Shown: positions 1 through 12,400 of the stretch, piece after piece
Numbering within the stretch: position 1 is the first letter of the stretch
How the letters are laid out: the number at the start of each line of letters is the position of its first letter
NCBI GenBank assembly: GCA_049515555.1
Contig: JBEKTY010000046.1
Span: 1 to 47,174, forward strand
From: JBEKTY01 sp049515555
GTDB lineage: Bacteria; Planctomycetota; Planctomycetia; Pirellulales; Thermoguttaceae
DNA length: 47,174 nucleotides
Reading direction: 5' to 3'
Notes under the pieces: generated by a model
Told to the model about the DNA's origin: nothing
The model's database searches: none
Seen by the model: the letters and a program-made list of their open reading frames with translations, nothing else
Translations under genes and position numbers: made by a program

Positions 1-94
1 CTTGCACGCAAGAAACCGCAAGGGCAAGAGATTCCAAACTCCGTAAGACATTATCGGTATTTAACTTACGACTAATTCAACGGTATTGACCCTA

Positions 95-189
95 ACCCTC
101 TCCCGGAGGGAGAGGGGACTGGTTCCGCCCTCCACCCTCCGCCTTCCGCCCTCCGCCCTCCACCCTCTCCCGGAGGGAGAGGGGACTGG
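95..189. repeat. Direct repeat of a palindromic 28-mer flanking a CCGCCCTCCA-type tract
   Basis: The 28 bases at 95-122 recur exactly at 162-189. Each copy contains the self-complementary core CTCCCGGAGGGAG. The 39 bases between the copies are a degenerate pyrimidine-rich tandem tract of CCGCCCT/CCACCCT units. This looks like an intergenic simple or palindromic repeat. No function can be assigned. Confidence 0.8.
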
Positions 190-353
190 GCATCCGCCGT
201 AGCGGGCTGCCACACCCTGCAAGGCGGGTGTAGGCGGCTTGCCCGACCGGCAAACTCAGGTCGTTTACCCACCCCTATGGCTGCATTTGAAGTACACATT
301 CAGACTGATTCTTGCGACGGTTCAGGATTTTCCTAACTTTGCGCGCCAAACGC

Positions 354-382
354 TTGCAAAGAATTTCCGGACGTGATAACTT
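354..382 (+). promoter_or_regulatory. Weak sigma70-like promoter candidate for the giant gene
   Basis: TTGCAA at 354-359 is separated by 17 bases from TAACTT at 377-382, leaving a leader of about 80 bases before the ATG at 468. The match to consensus is poor, especially at the -10 box, so this is only a candidate. Confidence 0.2.
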
Positions 383-467
383 GGACATAAGTGGCGTTAT
401 CCCCGGCGCTGAGCCGGGTGTTGTTCCATTGTAGGCTCGTTCATTCTCTTGTCTCAGGAGAGAAATC

Positions 468-3400
468 ATGTTTGCCGGTCAGGGTGGATTTCAGTTGGGC
501 TCGACGGTGAGGGCCGTCGGCTGGACGTGCTCGGAAGGACCCTGGGCCCTGATAACCAAGTCCGGTAGTCGCCCCCGGCGGGTCTCCCAGCGGTCGGGAG
601 AGCGGGCCTGGAAGGCCTCCCGCTTCGCGGGCTGTTTGCTCTTGCTCGCGGCCGCGGTCTTCGGACTCGCCGTCATGGCCGGCCCCGCACACGCAGATGT
701 CGTGTACTGGACCGGTGCGGCCAGCCAGGATCCAAACAACCTTGACCCGCTCAACCAATGGGGCTGGAACCCCGTACAAACGCTCAGCAACTGGTCCACC
801 GACCTGCTCGGCCAGAACGACTTGCAACAACAAGGCGGGCAGTACAACCTGGGCAACCTCCAGGACGGGACCCTGGGCGTGGTCTTCACCTCCACCGCGG
901 GCACCGTGGTGCCAAGCGCCCAGCAAGCCGCGTCCCCCGGGTTCCCGTACATCGGCCCCAACACCCTGAACACCACGCTGGATTCCAGCTACTTTGTCAA
1001 TAGCCTGAAGGTTGCAGTCAGCGTGCCGAACATCACCACCGTACAGATCGATACCGCCAACAACGGGCTGGCCATCGGCTCGAACGGCTTGTTGATCGAC
1101 AGCGCCGTCAACGGTAATGCGGCGGGGTTAACGATCACGGATTCCTCGGTCGGCACGGATGGCGGCGGCAACGGCATCGTCACGATCAGGGGCGGCCAAT
1201 ACTGGACGAACAACCACCTTACCGCGGCCCTGACCGTGAATACGCCCATTGCTCTGGACGACGCCGCCGGCCCCTTTGGCAACACGACGGTGGTCCTCAG
1301 CAGCAGCGGCACGGGCGGGATTGTTCTCAACGGGGCGATCGGCAACAACACTCTCGGCGCTACTCTCGGCCTAGGGAACTCGGCGGGCACAACGCAGTTG
1401 AACGCCGCAAACACCTACAGCGGCGGTACGACCCTCGCCGGCGGCACGCTGTCGCTCGGCAACGCCGCCGCCCTGGGCAACGGTTTACTGGAGGCTTCTG
1501 GCACGGGCACCTTGTACCTCAACCTCCCCAGCACCAACTTCGCCCTCAACGCCTTGGGTATCGTCAACGGCTCGACGCTCAACCTGAGCGGCTTGTCCGG
1601 CAGCACCGCCGGCTTCACCTCGGTTTCCATCGCTTCCGGTTCGGCCTCGATCAACGACGTCGGCGGCTCGACGCCCCTGGCCATTCTCGGCGGGGGCAGC
1701 ATCACGACCACCGGCAGCGCGACGCTGACCGTCGGCGCGCTGGTGGGCAACGGCGCCTCGCCCACAATGCTCACCAAGGCGGGCGCCGGCATGTTGGTGC
1801 TTAGCAACGCCGGCAACACCTACAGCGGCGGCACCGTCGTCAGCGCCGGTACGCTGCGGGTCACGTCCGACGGCAACCTGGGCTTCGTCCCGAGCCAGGC
1901 CGCCGCCGGCAACATCGTGATCAACGGCGGCACGCTGCAGGCCTTCGGCGCCGGCTTTGCCATGAGCACCACTCGCGGCGTGGCCTTGGGTCCCGTCAAC
2001 GGCTCCGGCTCGGGCACCATCAGCGTGGCCAGCAGCAGCGGCATCCTGAGCTACGGCGGAGTCATCGCCAACAATACCAACGGCACCGGGACGCTCAAGG
2101 TGGCCGGCGCCGGTACGCTGACCCTCACCGGCGCGAACATCTACAGCGGCGGTACGAGCATCATCAGCGGCACGCTGGCCTTGGGCGGCAACACCCTGGG
2201 CCTCGGCGCCGGCGGTGTCACCCTTAGCGGCGGCACGCTCAGTATCGCCCCCGCCCCGGCCCCGGGGCTCGCGGTCCAGTTCGTGAACAACACAGGGGCC
2301 AGTTGGAACGGCCTCAACAAGTGCCCCTGGATGGTCGATGCCGGGATGCTGAGCACCACCACCCTCAGCACGTTCAACACCGCCTTCGACGCCGGCTATG
2401 CGGCAGGCACCGCCACCTGGGCCGTCAATTCGGCCAGCTACCCCGGGGCCCGCTCCAGGATCTGGTATCCCGACGGGTCCGGCCGCTTCACGCCCCTGGG
2501 TTGGGATGGCAATGCGCTCCACAACAACAAGGGGACAGGCTATGACCCGAACGGCATCGAATTCGCAATTCGCATGGCGGGCTACATCAATATTACCACC
2601 CCGGGACAATACCAGTTCATTGCCAACAGCGACGACGGCTCCGAGCTGTGGATCGACGGACAAGAGGTCGTGTATAACAACGTGGGACAAGGAATGGCCG
2701 ACCAGAACAACGCGAACGCGGCCCAGGGGACCCGCTCGCCGATCACTTTGTCGGCCGGCTACCACAAGATCACCGTTGGCTATTACGAAGGCACCGGCGG
2801 ATTCGGCCTGAACCTCTCATATTACGGCCCCGATACGCAGGGCGCTCCCGGCGGGCCCTACGGCAACGGGAATCAAGGCAACTGGGTCTACATCCCCAAC
2901 ACCGTACTGGCCAGCGGCAGCCCGTTGTACGACAACGCCCTTACCGTGACGAGCACGTCGAGCATCAACGTGGCGCCCGGCTCCTTGGTGGCGGGCCAAT
3001 TCCCCAGCCTGACGATCAATGGCTCGACCCTGCACGTCACGGGCGGCGCCACCGGCTCCGGCGTGACCATCAACGGCACGACCACGCTCAACGGCACGAC
3101 CCCCACCTTCGACGTGCAGGACCCCAACGTCGTCAACAATACGCTGACCCTCACCGGCGTCGTCTCGGGACCGAACGGCGTGACCACGGCGGACGGCATC
3201 ATAAAGACCGGCGGCGGCACGCTTGCGCTGCCCGCCGCCAACCTGTACAGCGGCGGCACCACCATCGGCACGGGAACCCTCTTCGGCGGCACGGTCGCCG
3301 TGGCCGGCGGCACCTCCCTGGGCACCGGCGGCGTGACCATCAACAACGGCATCCTCGACATCCAGACCGGCTACACCGAAGCCGGGGGCGCCCATCCCAT

Positions 3401-6400
3401 CACCTTGGCCAACGCCGCTTCGACCATCCAGGTCGACGCGGGCACGTACATCCCCTCGACGTTCACGTGGTCCGGCAGCGCCGGCCTGACCAAGGCCGGG
3501 GCCGGCCAGCTTAACGTCAACAGCACCCTCCTGCCCAGCGGCAAGAATGTCACCGCCGCCGGCGGCGTGTTGGACCTCGGCGGCGCGCCGATCACCGTCG
3601 CCAGCCTGACCATGAACGGCGGCACCGTCCAAAACGGCACCATCATCAGCCCGATTAACTACACCGCGCTTAACAGCGGCACGATCAGCGCCCAGCTCAG
3701 CGGCAGCACCGGCAGCGTGGCCGTGAACAAGACGACCGCGGGGCTGGTCACGTTGACCAACTCGGGCAACAACTGGGGCGGCGGCACGACCATCGGCAAC
3801 GGCACGCTGCAAGTGGCCCAGGGCGGCCTCATCCCCTCGCCCACCGTCATCCTCAGCGGCGGCACCCTCTCGCTGGCCAACCCCATCAGCAACGGCACCC
3901 CGGGCCTCGTCGCCACGTACTATGGCGGGTACGGCGGATGCAACATCGGCGGGAACGTCGACCAGTGGAACCTGGACGGCCTCACGCTGGCCCAGTTCAA
4001 CGCCGATTTGGCGAGCATCACCCCGGCGCTGGTCGGCGGCGTCGGCAATACCACGTACTTGAACCCCTCGTTCTTCAGCAACGGCAACCACAACTGGCAC
4101 AATTTCGGTACGAATAGGGATTACTCGACCAACACCGATAACTTCATGATCGAGTTCACGGGCTACTTCAACGCCCCGGTGAGCGGCAACTACCAGTTCC
4201 AAACCGGGGCCGACGACCACAGCCGGCTGTGGCTCGACAATAGCGATTCGGAGCTCGTCGGCAACGGCGGCACGAACACCTTCTACCTCACCGCCGGCTA
4301 CCACCCCATCACCATCGGCTATGAGGAAGGCGGCGGCGACGACCACATATATGCCAACGTGCAAGGGCCCGCCAACAGCGGCGTGATCGCCAACAACAAT
4401 GTGAACATCCCCAACTCGTACCTCGTGAGCGGGCTGCTCACCACGAGCTACAAGGTGGGAGGCGTAGCCCAGAATGTAACGCTGACGAGCAGCTCGGGCA
4501 TCGACGTCCAGGGTGCCGTCGAGGCGGAAATGGGCGCCTTGACCATCCCCGCCGGCTCTACGCTCACCACCACCAACAACGGCGTCCGCTTCAGCAGCAC
4601 CATTCTTTCGTCGGGCACCGGCAACACCTACAGCTTCAACGTGCTCGGCACGAGCCTGGCCCTGGGCGCCGTCACCGACGGCCAACTGCCCACGACCATC
4701 AACGTGACGGGCACCGGCTCGCTCCTGTTGGACGACTTTTCGCTTAACTCGCCGGCCCTGGGCGCGACCACGTTCCAGGTGGGCCTGACCGCCGCCGGGA
4801 AGCTGATGCTCGTCGGCACCCCCGGCGCTAACAGCCCCTGGGCGCCTCGGCAAGGGGCCCAGATCGTCCTCAACGGCAGCCCCAGCGGCTTCGGCAGCCT
4901 GCAACTGGCCGCCACCAGCATCACCCCCGTGAACTTCGACCTGGCGGCCCAAAGCGTGTCGATTTCCACCGGCCAGAGCGCCGGGTTCATCGCCGGCCTG
5001 GACTTCATCGGCCAGGGCGGGGCCGTCAACGGCGGCACAATCAACCTCACCAACAACGGCGGCTTCACCTTCAGCAACAGCCAAACGGTGAGTTTCTCGG
5101 CCAACAACGGCTATACCCTCAACGTCGTCGACCCGGTGACCAACAGCGGCCAGATCATCGGCGGCTCTGTTCCGGGGTCGGCCGTCAACTTCACCGCCCT
5201 GACCAATACCAGCGGCGGCGCGCTGGCCCCGGCGGCGGGCGACCTGAACCTGCTGAGCATGCAGAGCACCGGCTACTTCTCGCCCACCGGCCCCTCCGGC
5301 AGCGTGACCTTCACGGGCGGCTTTAGCGGCCCCACCTGGCAGTTGACCCCCCAGTCGAACAGCAGCGGCCTTGGCACGCTGTATTTCCCGGTGGCCAATC
5401 CGGGCCTGGCCGGCACGCTGGACGTCACCGGCGGCGCGTTCGTCGCCGGCGCGGCGGGCGCCTTCGGCAGCACCACGCTTAAGTTCGACGGCGGCACGGT
5501 GGCCGCCAGCCAGGCGCTGACCGGCGCCAACGCCATCCCCAACCCGATCATCTTCGGCGGCAACACGGCCATCCACGTCGAGGCCTCGACGCCCAGGATC
5601 ACCGCCACCTCGAACATCGAGTTCAGCGGCCCGGTGGCCCTGGCCCAAGGCCAGAACGCCACCTTCGACGACCCCAGCGGGCTGTCGACCTTCTCGGGCA
5701 TCATCAGCGGCCAGGGCGGGGCGACGTTCGCCAACACGAACGGCAACCCCTGGAACAACTGGAATGTCCAGTCTCCGGTGGTGAGCGGGTTCAATACCTA
5801 CAGCGGCGGCACCACGATCAACAACAGCATCGTGCGGGTCACCGACCGCCAGGCCTTCGGCACCGGCAAGATTACCATGAACAACGGCGGCATCTATAAC
5901 CTGGTGCCGTTGATCGGCGACCAAGCCATTGCCAACCCGTGGACCCACGGCAACAGCAGCGCCGACGCGTTCTTCCGCGGCGCCCAGACGGTGGAGATGA
6001 GCGGCCCCGGCAGTTGGAACTGGTCCACCAATTTCGATATCCCCGACGGCGGCCGGCTCATCATCAGCGGCCTGATTACCAACGACCCCAACAACGGCAA
6101 CAACACCTGGATCAACCGGAACGGCGGGCAAAACGGCACCCTCGTGCTGACCAACCCCAACAATAAATTCGCCAGCTACGACGTCACGACGTCCGGGCTG
6201 TGGGCCGGTCAGAACGACGGGTGGTACAGAGACACGACCAACGGCTCGGTCTACAACATCCCCGGCGAAAGCGTGCGGATGAACGACAACAGCGGCGACC
6301 TCGTGTTCGGCGCCAGCAGCATCTTCAACAACTCGGGCGTGATGACCAGCGGTCCGGCGGGCCTGGGCACGGTGCGGCTGGAGTATTTATCGAATAGGGA

Positions 6401-9400
6401 TTGGGGGGGAATGACGCACAGCATCGTCAACGGCACGACCCAACCCTTGGTGATCGGCAACGCCTTCGCCATGGACGGCGACTCGGGTTTTGTCGGCGGG
6501 CCCGGCATGACCTTCACCGGCGACTTCGTGCTGACCAACCGCGACAACCGCCCACGCTGCTTCTACACCACCGGCAACGTGACCTTCGCCGGCAGGATGC
6601 TCGGCGGGCAGTGGAACGAGGGCTTCATCCTCGCCTCGGGGACCGGCCTGGTCACCCTCAGCGGCAACAACGTGGTGACGCCCGGCAGCAGCGCTAATGT
6701 GGGCTACGTCGACGTCGACCAGGGCACCTTGGTGGCCGGCAACAACGGGGCCCTCGGCCCCAATGCCAGCACCTTGGGCGACGGCTTCGATACCCGCCAG
6801 AGTCCCGGCCCGATCGGCCTGTTGGCCAAGGGCGGGATCATCGTCCCCAACAACATTACCGTAAACAACGCCGGCACGGGCACTACCCTGGGCGGCAGCG
6901 ACGGCGGCGCCGCCGGCTTCTCCGGCCTGATCACCCTGAACAAGAGCATCAATCTGGCCACGCCGGGCACGGTCACGTTCTCCGGGGGCATCGGCGGCAG
7001 CGGCTTCGGCGTCAACGTCCAGGGGCCGGGCAACGTCGTCTTCGCCACCGTCGCGAACACCTACACCGGGACGACCACCCTCAGCGGCGGCACGCTGACC
7101 CTCGACGAGACGGCCGCCGTCGCCAAGCTCAAGAGCAACAGCAGCCTGGCCTTCGCCGGCGGCACGCTCAGCCTCAGCGGCGGCTCGACCGCCGAGTCGG
7201 TCTCGGGCACCACGGTGCTGCCCGGCGGCAGTGCCGTCATCCAAAGCGGGGCGTCGACCATCAGCCTGGGCGCCATCACCCGCAACGTCGCCGGCGGCAC
7301 GGTCGACTTCGCCTCCGGCGCCGCCATCACCACCAGCGGCAACAGCAGTATCCTCGGCGGCTGGGCCACCGTCAACGGCGGCGCCACCTGGGCGGTCGGC
7401 TCGCCCAATGGAAGCACGCCGACGGCCATCACCGGCCTGGCTGCCTACGCGGCCTTCTCCGCCAATCCCAACGCCGGGGACAACGTCGACGTCGGCGGCG
7501 GAGGCGTGATGCACGCCGGCTCGTCGATGAACAGCCTGCGGTTCAATGCGCTCGGTTCGATCCAGTTGGACGGCGCCGCCGCCGCCACCACCATTAACTC
7601 CGGCGGCATCCTGGTGACGGCCAACGGGGGCGGCAGCGGCATCTCCGGCCCCGCCGCCAGCACCCTCACAGCGGGAGCCGGCAAGGACCTGATCATACAG
7701 CAGTACGACGCCAGCGGTTTCACCATCGGCGCGAACATCGTCAACAACGGCGGCACGGGCCTGACCAAGAGCGGGCCGGGGCTGCTGACCTTGGCCCCAC
7801 CGACCGCCAACAGCTACACGGGCACGACCTACGTCAACGGCGGCACGCTGCAAGGCACCGTGGCCGCCCTGCCCACCAGCGTCGTCGTGGCCCGTAATGC
7901 CACCCTGGCCATCGACTCCGGCAGCTCGCAGTCCACGTTCAGCCAGTCCATCAGCGGGGCGGGCGGCCTGAACAAGGTCGGCAGCGGCACGCTGGTCATC
8001 AGCACCGCGGGGACGCAGAGTTACACCGGCCCCACGACCGTCAGCACCGGCACGCTGCAGCTCGCCCCCGGCACTGTTCCCGGCACCGGCCTGGTGGCCT
8101 GGTATTCCGCCTCGTCGTTGACCGGCAGCTACACGAACGGGCAGACGGTCTCGACCTGGACCGACCTGTCGGGCAACGGTAATACCGCCACCCTGGCCAA
8201 CGGCGGCGGCGGAAATCCGCAGTTTATCACCGGCCAGAGCAACGGCCAGCCGGCGGTCAACTTCGCCAACAGCTCGTTGGCCATCAACACGCAGTTCAAG
8301 GACGTGGAAGATTATGTCGTCTTCAAGAACGCGAACACCCAAAACAACGGCAACTTCGGGCCCGATTGGAGCTCGCTGCTCGGCCACCAGGATAACAACG
8401 GCTACATGCTCCGGCCCGGCAACATCAACTTCTGGGACGGCAATACCCCGTCGGCCGTCTCGGAGGACGGCACCGCGATCAGCAACAACGACTACTTCCA
8501 CTTGACCAACATCAACAACTACATGGTGCTCAAGATCGACACCAACACCGGCAGCGGCTCTCAGTACATCACCTCGCACTTCATCGGCCGCAACGGCGGG
8601 TGGGCCAACGGCGACCTGGACATCGCCGAAATTATCGCCTACAACCAGCCGCTAAGCTCCGCGCAGGAGCAATCCGTCGGCGCATACCTGGCGGCGAAGT
8701 ACGGTATCTCGACCGTGTATACCGCTCCCGCCGCGCCGGCAGGCCCGATGTTTGCCGGCGGCACCCTCCCGTCGGCCACGGCCGTTAGCGTGGCCGGCAC
8801 CGGAACCTTCGATGTTAACAGCGGCATACAGAGCATCGGCTCGCTGGCCGGGGCGGGCAACGTGCTCCTCGGCGCCGGCGCCCTGACCACCGGCGGCGAT
8901 AACACCAGCACCCTCTTCTCGGGCAATATCTCCGGGATGGGCAGCCTGACCAAGGTCGGCAACGGCACCATGAGCCTCGGCAGCGTCAACTCGATGACGG
9001 GCACGGTTACCATCAGCGGCGGGAACATCCAGCTTAACACGTCCGGATCGCTGATCAGCAGCTCGCAGGTGATCGTCAACGCCACCCAGGGCCTGCTCTT
9101 CGGCCCCGGGAACACCGGGCCGATCCTCCAGTCCTTGGGCGGCAGCAGCCCGGGCACCGTCGTCCTGGCCACCACCGACAGCCCGCCGCTGGCCGTCAAC
9201 CTTACGGTAGCCGGCGGCAACTTCGCCGGCGTGCTGGCCGACGGCGCCACGCCCGGCGGCCAGGTCACCGTGGGCCCGGTCACTGTGGGCTCGACAATCA
9301 TCGAAGCCAGCGTCCTCGTGCTCAGCGGCCGGAACACCTACACCGGCCCCACGAGGGTCATCGACGGCGGCGTGTTGCAGGCCAACGACGGCGGCGGCCT

Positions 9401-12400
9401 GCCCACCGCCAGTAACCTGGTCCTCTTTAACGGCACCCTGCAGAGCGACGGCCCGGCCGTGTTTACCCGCGCGCTCGGTCCGACGTTCACCATGAACGGG
9501 TCCCTCGCCAGCGGCTTCGCGGCCAACGGCGGCTATTTCACGGTGAACCTGGGCAACGCGGCCAGCCCCGCCACCACGCCCATCCCCTGGGCCAACCTGG
9601 GCGAAATGGCCTTGGCCTTCGGCTCCTCCACGGCCAACAACGTGGTCGAATTCCAGAACGGCCTCGACCTGAGCGGCCAGGTGGGCACGATCCAGGTCAC
9701 GGCCGGCACGGGCGGCGACTACGCCCTCCTGAGCGGCAGCCTCGTCAGCCCCAGCAGCCCCGGCGGCCTGAACAAGACCGGCACCGGCACGGCCTGGCTC
9801 AGGGGCCTCAACAGCTACACCGGCGGCACCACCATTACCGGCGGGGCCCTCAACTTCCTGACCGCGCTGGCTGGATCGCCCAGCAACCTGCCGCTGGCCG
9901 CCAACTCGATCACCTTCAACGGCGGCAACCTGCAGTGGGCCCCCGGCAACACGACCGACGTCTCGCTCTACATGGCCGCCATCCCCGACAACGTCCTGGC
10001 CGGCATCGATACGGGCGCCAACACCGTCATCTTCGCCAGCCCCATCAGCAGCCTTCCCGGCCACACGTCGGCCACGGCCGGCGGCCTGAACAAGGTCGGC
10101 AGCGGCACGCTCGTCCTGAACTCGCCCAACACGGGTCTGTACGGCCCGACGACCATCAACGCCGGCGTGATCCAGATCGGCGACAACAACGCCCTGGCGA
10201 AGAGCACGGTGTATGCCAATGCGTCCGGCTCGACTGTTTTCGCAAACAACGCCACGCAGCCCAACTTCGGCGGCCTGGCCGGCACGAACACCGCCGGCAC
10301 TATGCCCTTGCAGACCGTCAGCGGCGGCGCGGTGACCCTGACCGTGGGCGGCAACAACCAGAACACCAGTTTCGCCGGCGTGGTGACCGGCCCCGGCGCG
10401 CTGGTCAAGGCCGGCAGCGGCACGCTGACCATGACCGCCCCCGCCGGCAATTTCAGCACCTTCCAGGGCGGCACGACCATCCAGAGCGGCACGCTGGCCC
10501 TGCAACCCCTGTCGTCCAGCACCAATCAGTTCGGCGCCCCAGGCACCAACATCACCCTGGCGGGCGGCACCCTGTCGCTGCCGGCGGCCAAGTTCGCCCC
10601 CGGCCTGAGCCAGGCATTTTATTGGGGCGGCAATTGGGATCAGCCCGTCGGCACCAGCGGCTGGACGAACGTGGGCACCGCCCCCGGACCGATGGCCGGC
10701 TTGTACTCGCGCGACAACGGCAACAACGGCGATGCCAACAATGACGGCACCCCGACCCCTTTGCCCTGGGGCGTGGGCACCTCGTGGGCCGGCAGTTGGA
10801 GCCGCAAGCTGCTCAGCGGCCAGGACGCCACCTGGACCTATAGCGGCTCGATGTACGTCCCCACCAGCTCGGTCTCCTTCCAGGGCTGGACCGACGACGC
10901 GGTGCGGGTCAAGTTCGACGGAACCTGGTATGGCGGCGGGGGGAACCAGTACACCACGGGCATCATCCCCGTAACCCCCGGCCAATGGCACAGCGTGGAG
11001 TTCAGTTTCTACAGCAGCAACGGCGGCGGGGCCGGCGGCTACAACAACGGAAACGGCTTTGTCGGCTGCAACAATGTTGTGCCGGGCAACAACTTCGTCG
11101 TCAGCGAGCCCGGCACCAGCAACTTCACCGCGACCGGCGCCAGCGTGCCCGTCGATCTGGGCGACGGCAGCCTGTTCCGCGTCGGCGCCAGCACGGCGTA
11201 CAGCAACGCCCTGGTGGTCAGCCCGCCCGTCGGCCAGACCGATTCGACGATCCAGCTTTCCTCGGATCCGCTTGGCAATGCGGCGGCCTTTTCGTTCTCC
11301 TCGCTGGACATCAGCGGCCAGACGCTGCAGGTCACCGGCGGCCTGGCGGGCAGCAGCGTGACGATCTCCGGCCAGACCAGCCTCAACGGCGGCGGGGCCT
11401 CCACGTTCAACGTGCAAGCCCCCGCTGCGCTCAACCTGGCCGGCCCGGTCACGGGAGGGGGCATTTACAAGACGGGCAGCGGCACGTTGATCCTGGGCAG
11501 CAACACCAACAGCTACGGCGGCGGCACCACGATCGCCGCCGGCACGCTGCAGGTCCAACAGCCCAACAGCCTGAGCACCGTCAACCCCAGCGTGCAGATC
11601 GGTATTCCCAACGGCGTCGCCGCCGCCCTGCAAGGCGCCAACGGCGCTACGACCGCCACGCCGGTCGCGCTGGCCAACGCCCAATCGGCGGTGTTCGTCG
11701 ATGCGGGCGCGAAGTATACGCTCACTGGTCCCATCGCCGACCTCCCCGGCGCCAGCAGCCCCGCCTTCAACAAGACCGGGACCGGCACCCTGGTCTTCAA
11801 CAGCACCACCGCCACATACAGCGGCCCGACCAACGTCCTGGCCGGCACGCTGCAGATGGGCGCGCCGACCCTGCCCGTCACCGCCCGCCTGATCGAGTAC
11901 TTCGACGCCAGCCAGCTCACGGCGGCCCCCGGCAGCACCATCAGCACCTGGGCCGACTTGAGCGGCCTGGGCCACGACCTGAACGTCGGCACCGGCGGCA
12001 CCCTGGTGGCGGGCGCCTTCAACGGCCTCCCCGGCGTGCACTTCAACACCTCTCAGCACCTCTCCACCACCTTCAACACGGCCAACCTCGCCGACGGCGG
12101 CCGGCCGTACACGGTCTTCACCGTCGCCGAGATGGACAACACCACCGACAACCGGCTGATCAGCTCGGCCAACAATAACTGGCTGATTGGCTGGTGGGGC
12201 AACGGCGCGGATAACTTCCACGCCGACGGCTGGGTCTATCAGGGTCAGACCCAAGTGAATGCCAACCCGCAGCTCTACGCCGGCGTAAACGACGGCAACG
12301 GCACGAAGTACTTCTACAACCTCGCCATCGGCTCGACGCCGCAATCTGCGCTCCTCAAGACCGACACCAACGGCGACGGCAACCAGGTCATCGGCCAGCT

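Larger units (their letters stand above)
1..467. other. Upstream non-coding region of the giant gene
   Basis: I see no convincing gene here. The stretch holds a duplicated 28-base palindromic motif (95-189), a weak promoter-like pair (354-382) and a small hairpin (402-407 pairing with 413-418) that would lie in the 5' leader of the giant gene. A 37-codon minus-strand frame (388 down to 275) is rich in Lys and Arg and less GC-biased than its surroundings. It has no recognisable family and could be a remnant. The leader ends in a clear AGGAGA ribosome binding site at 456-461. Confidence 0.5.
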
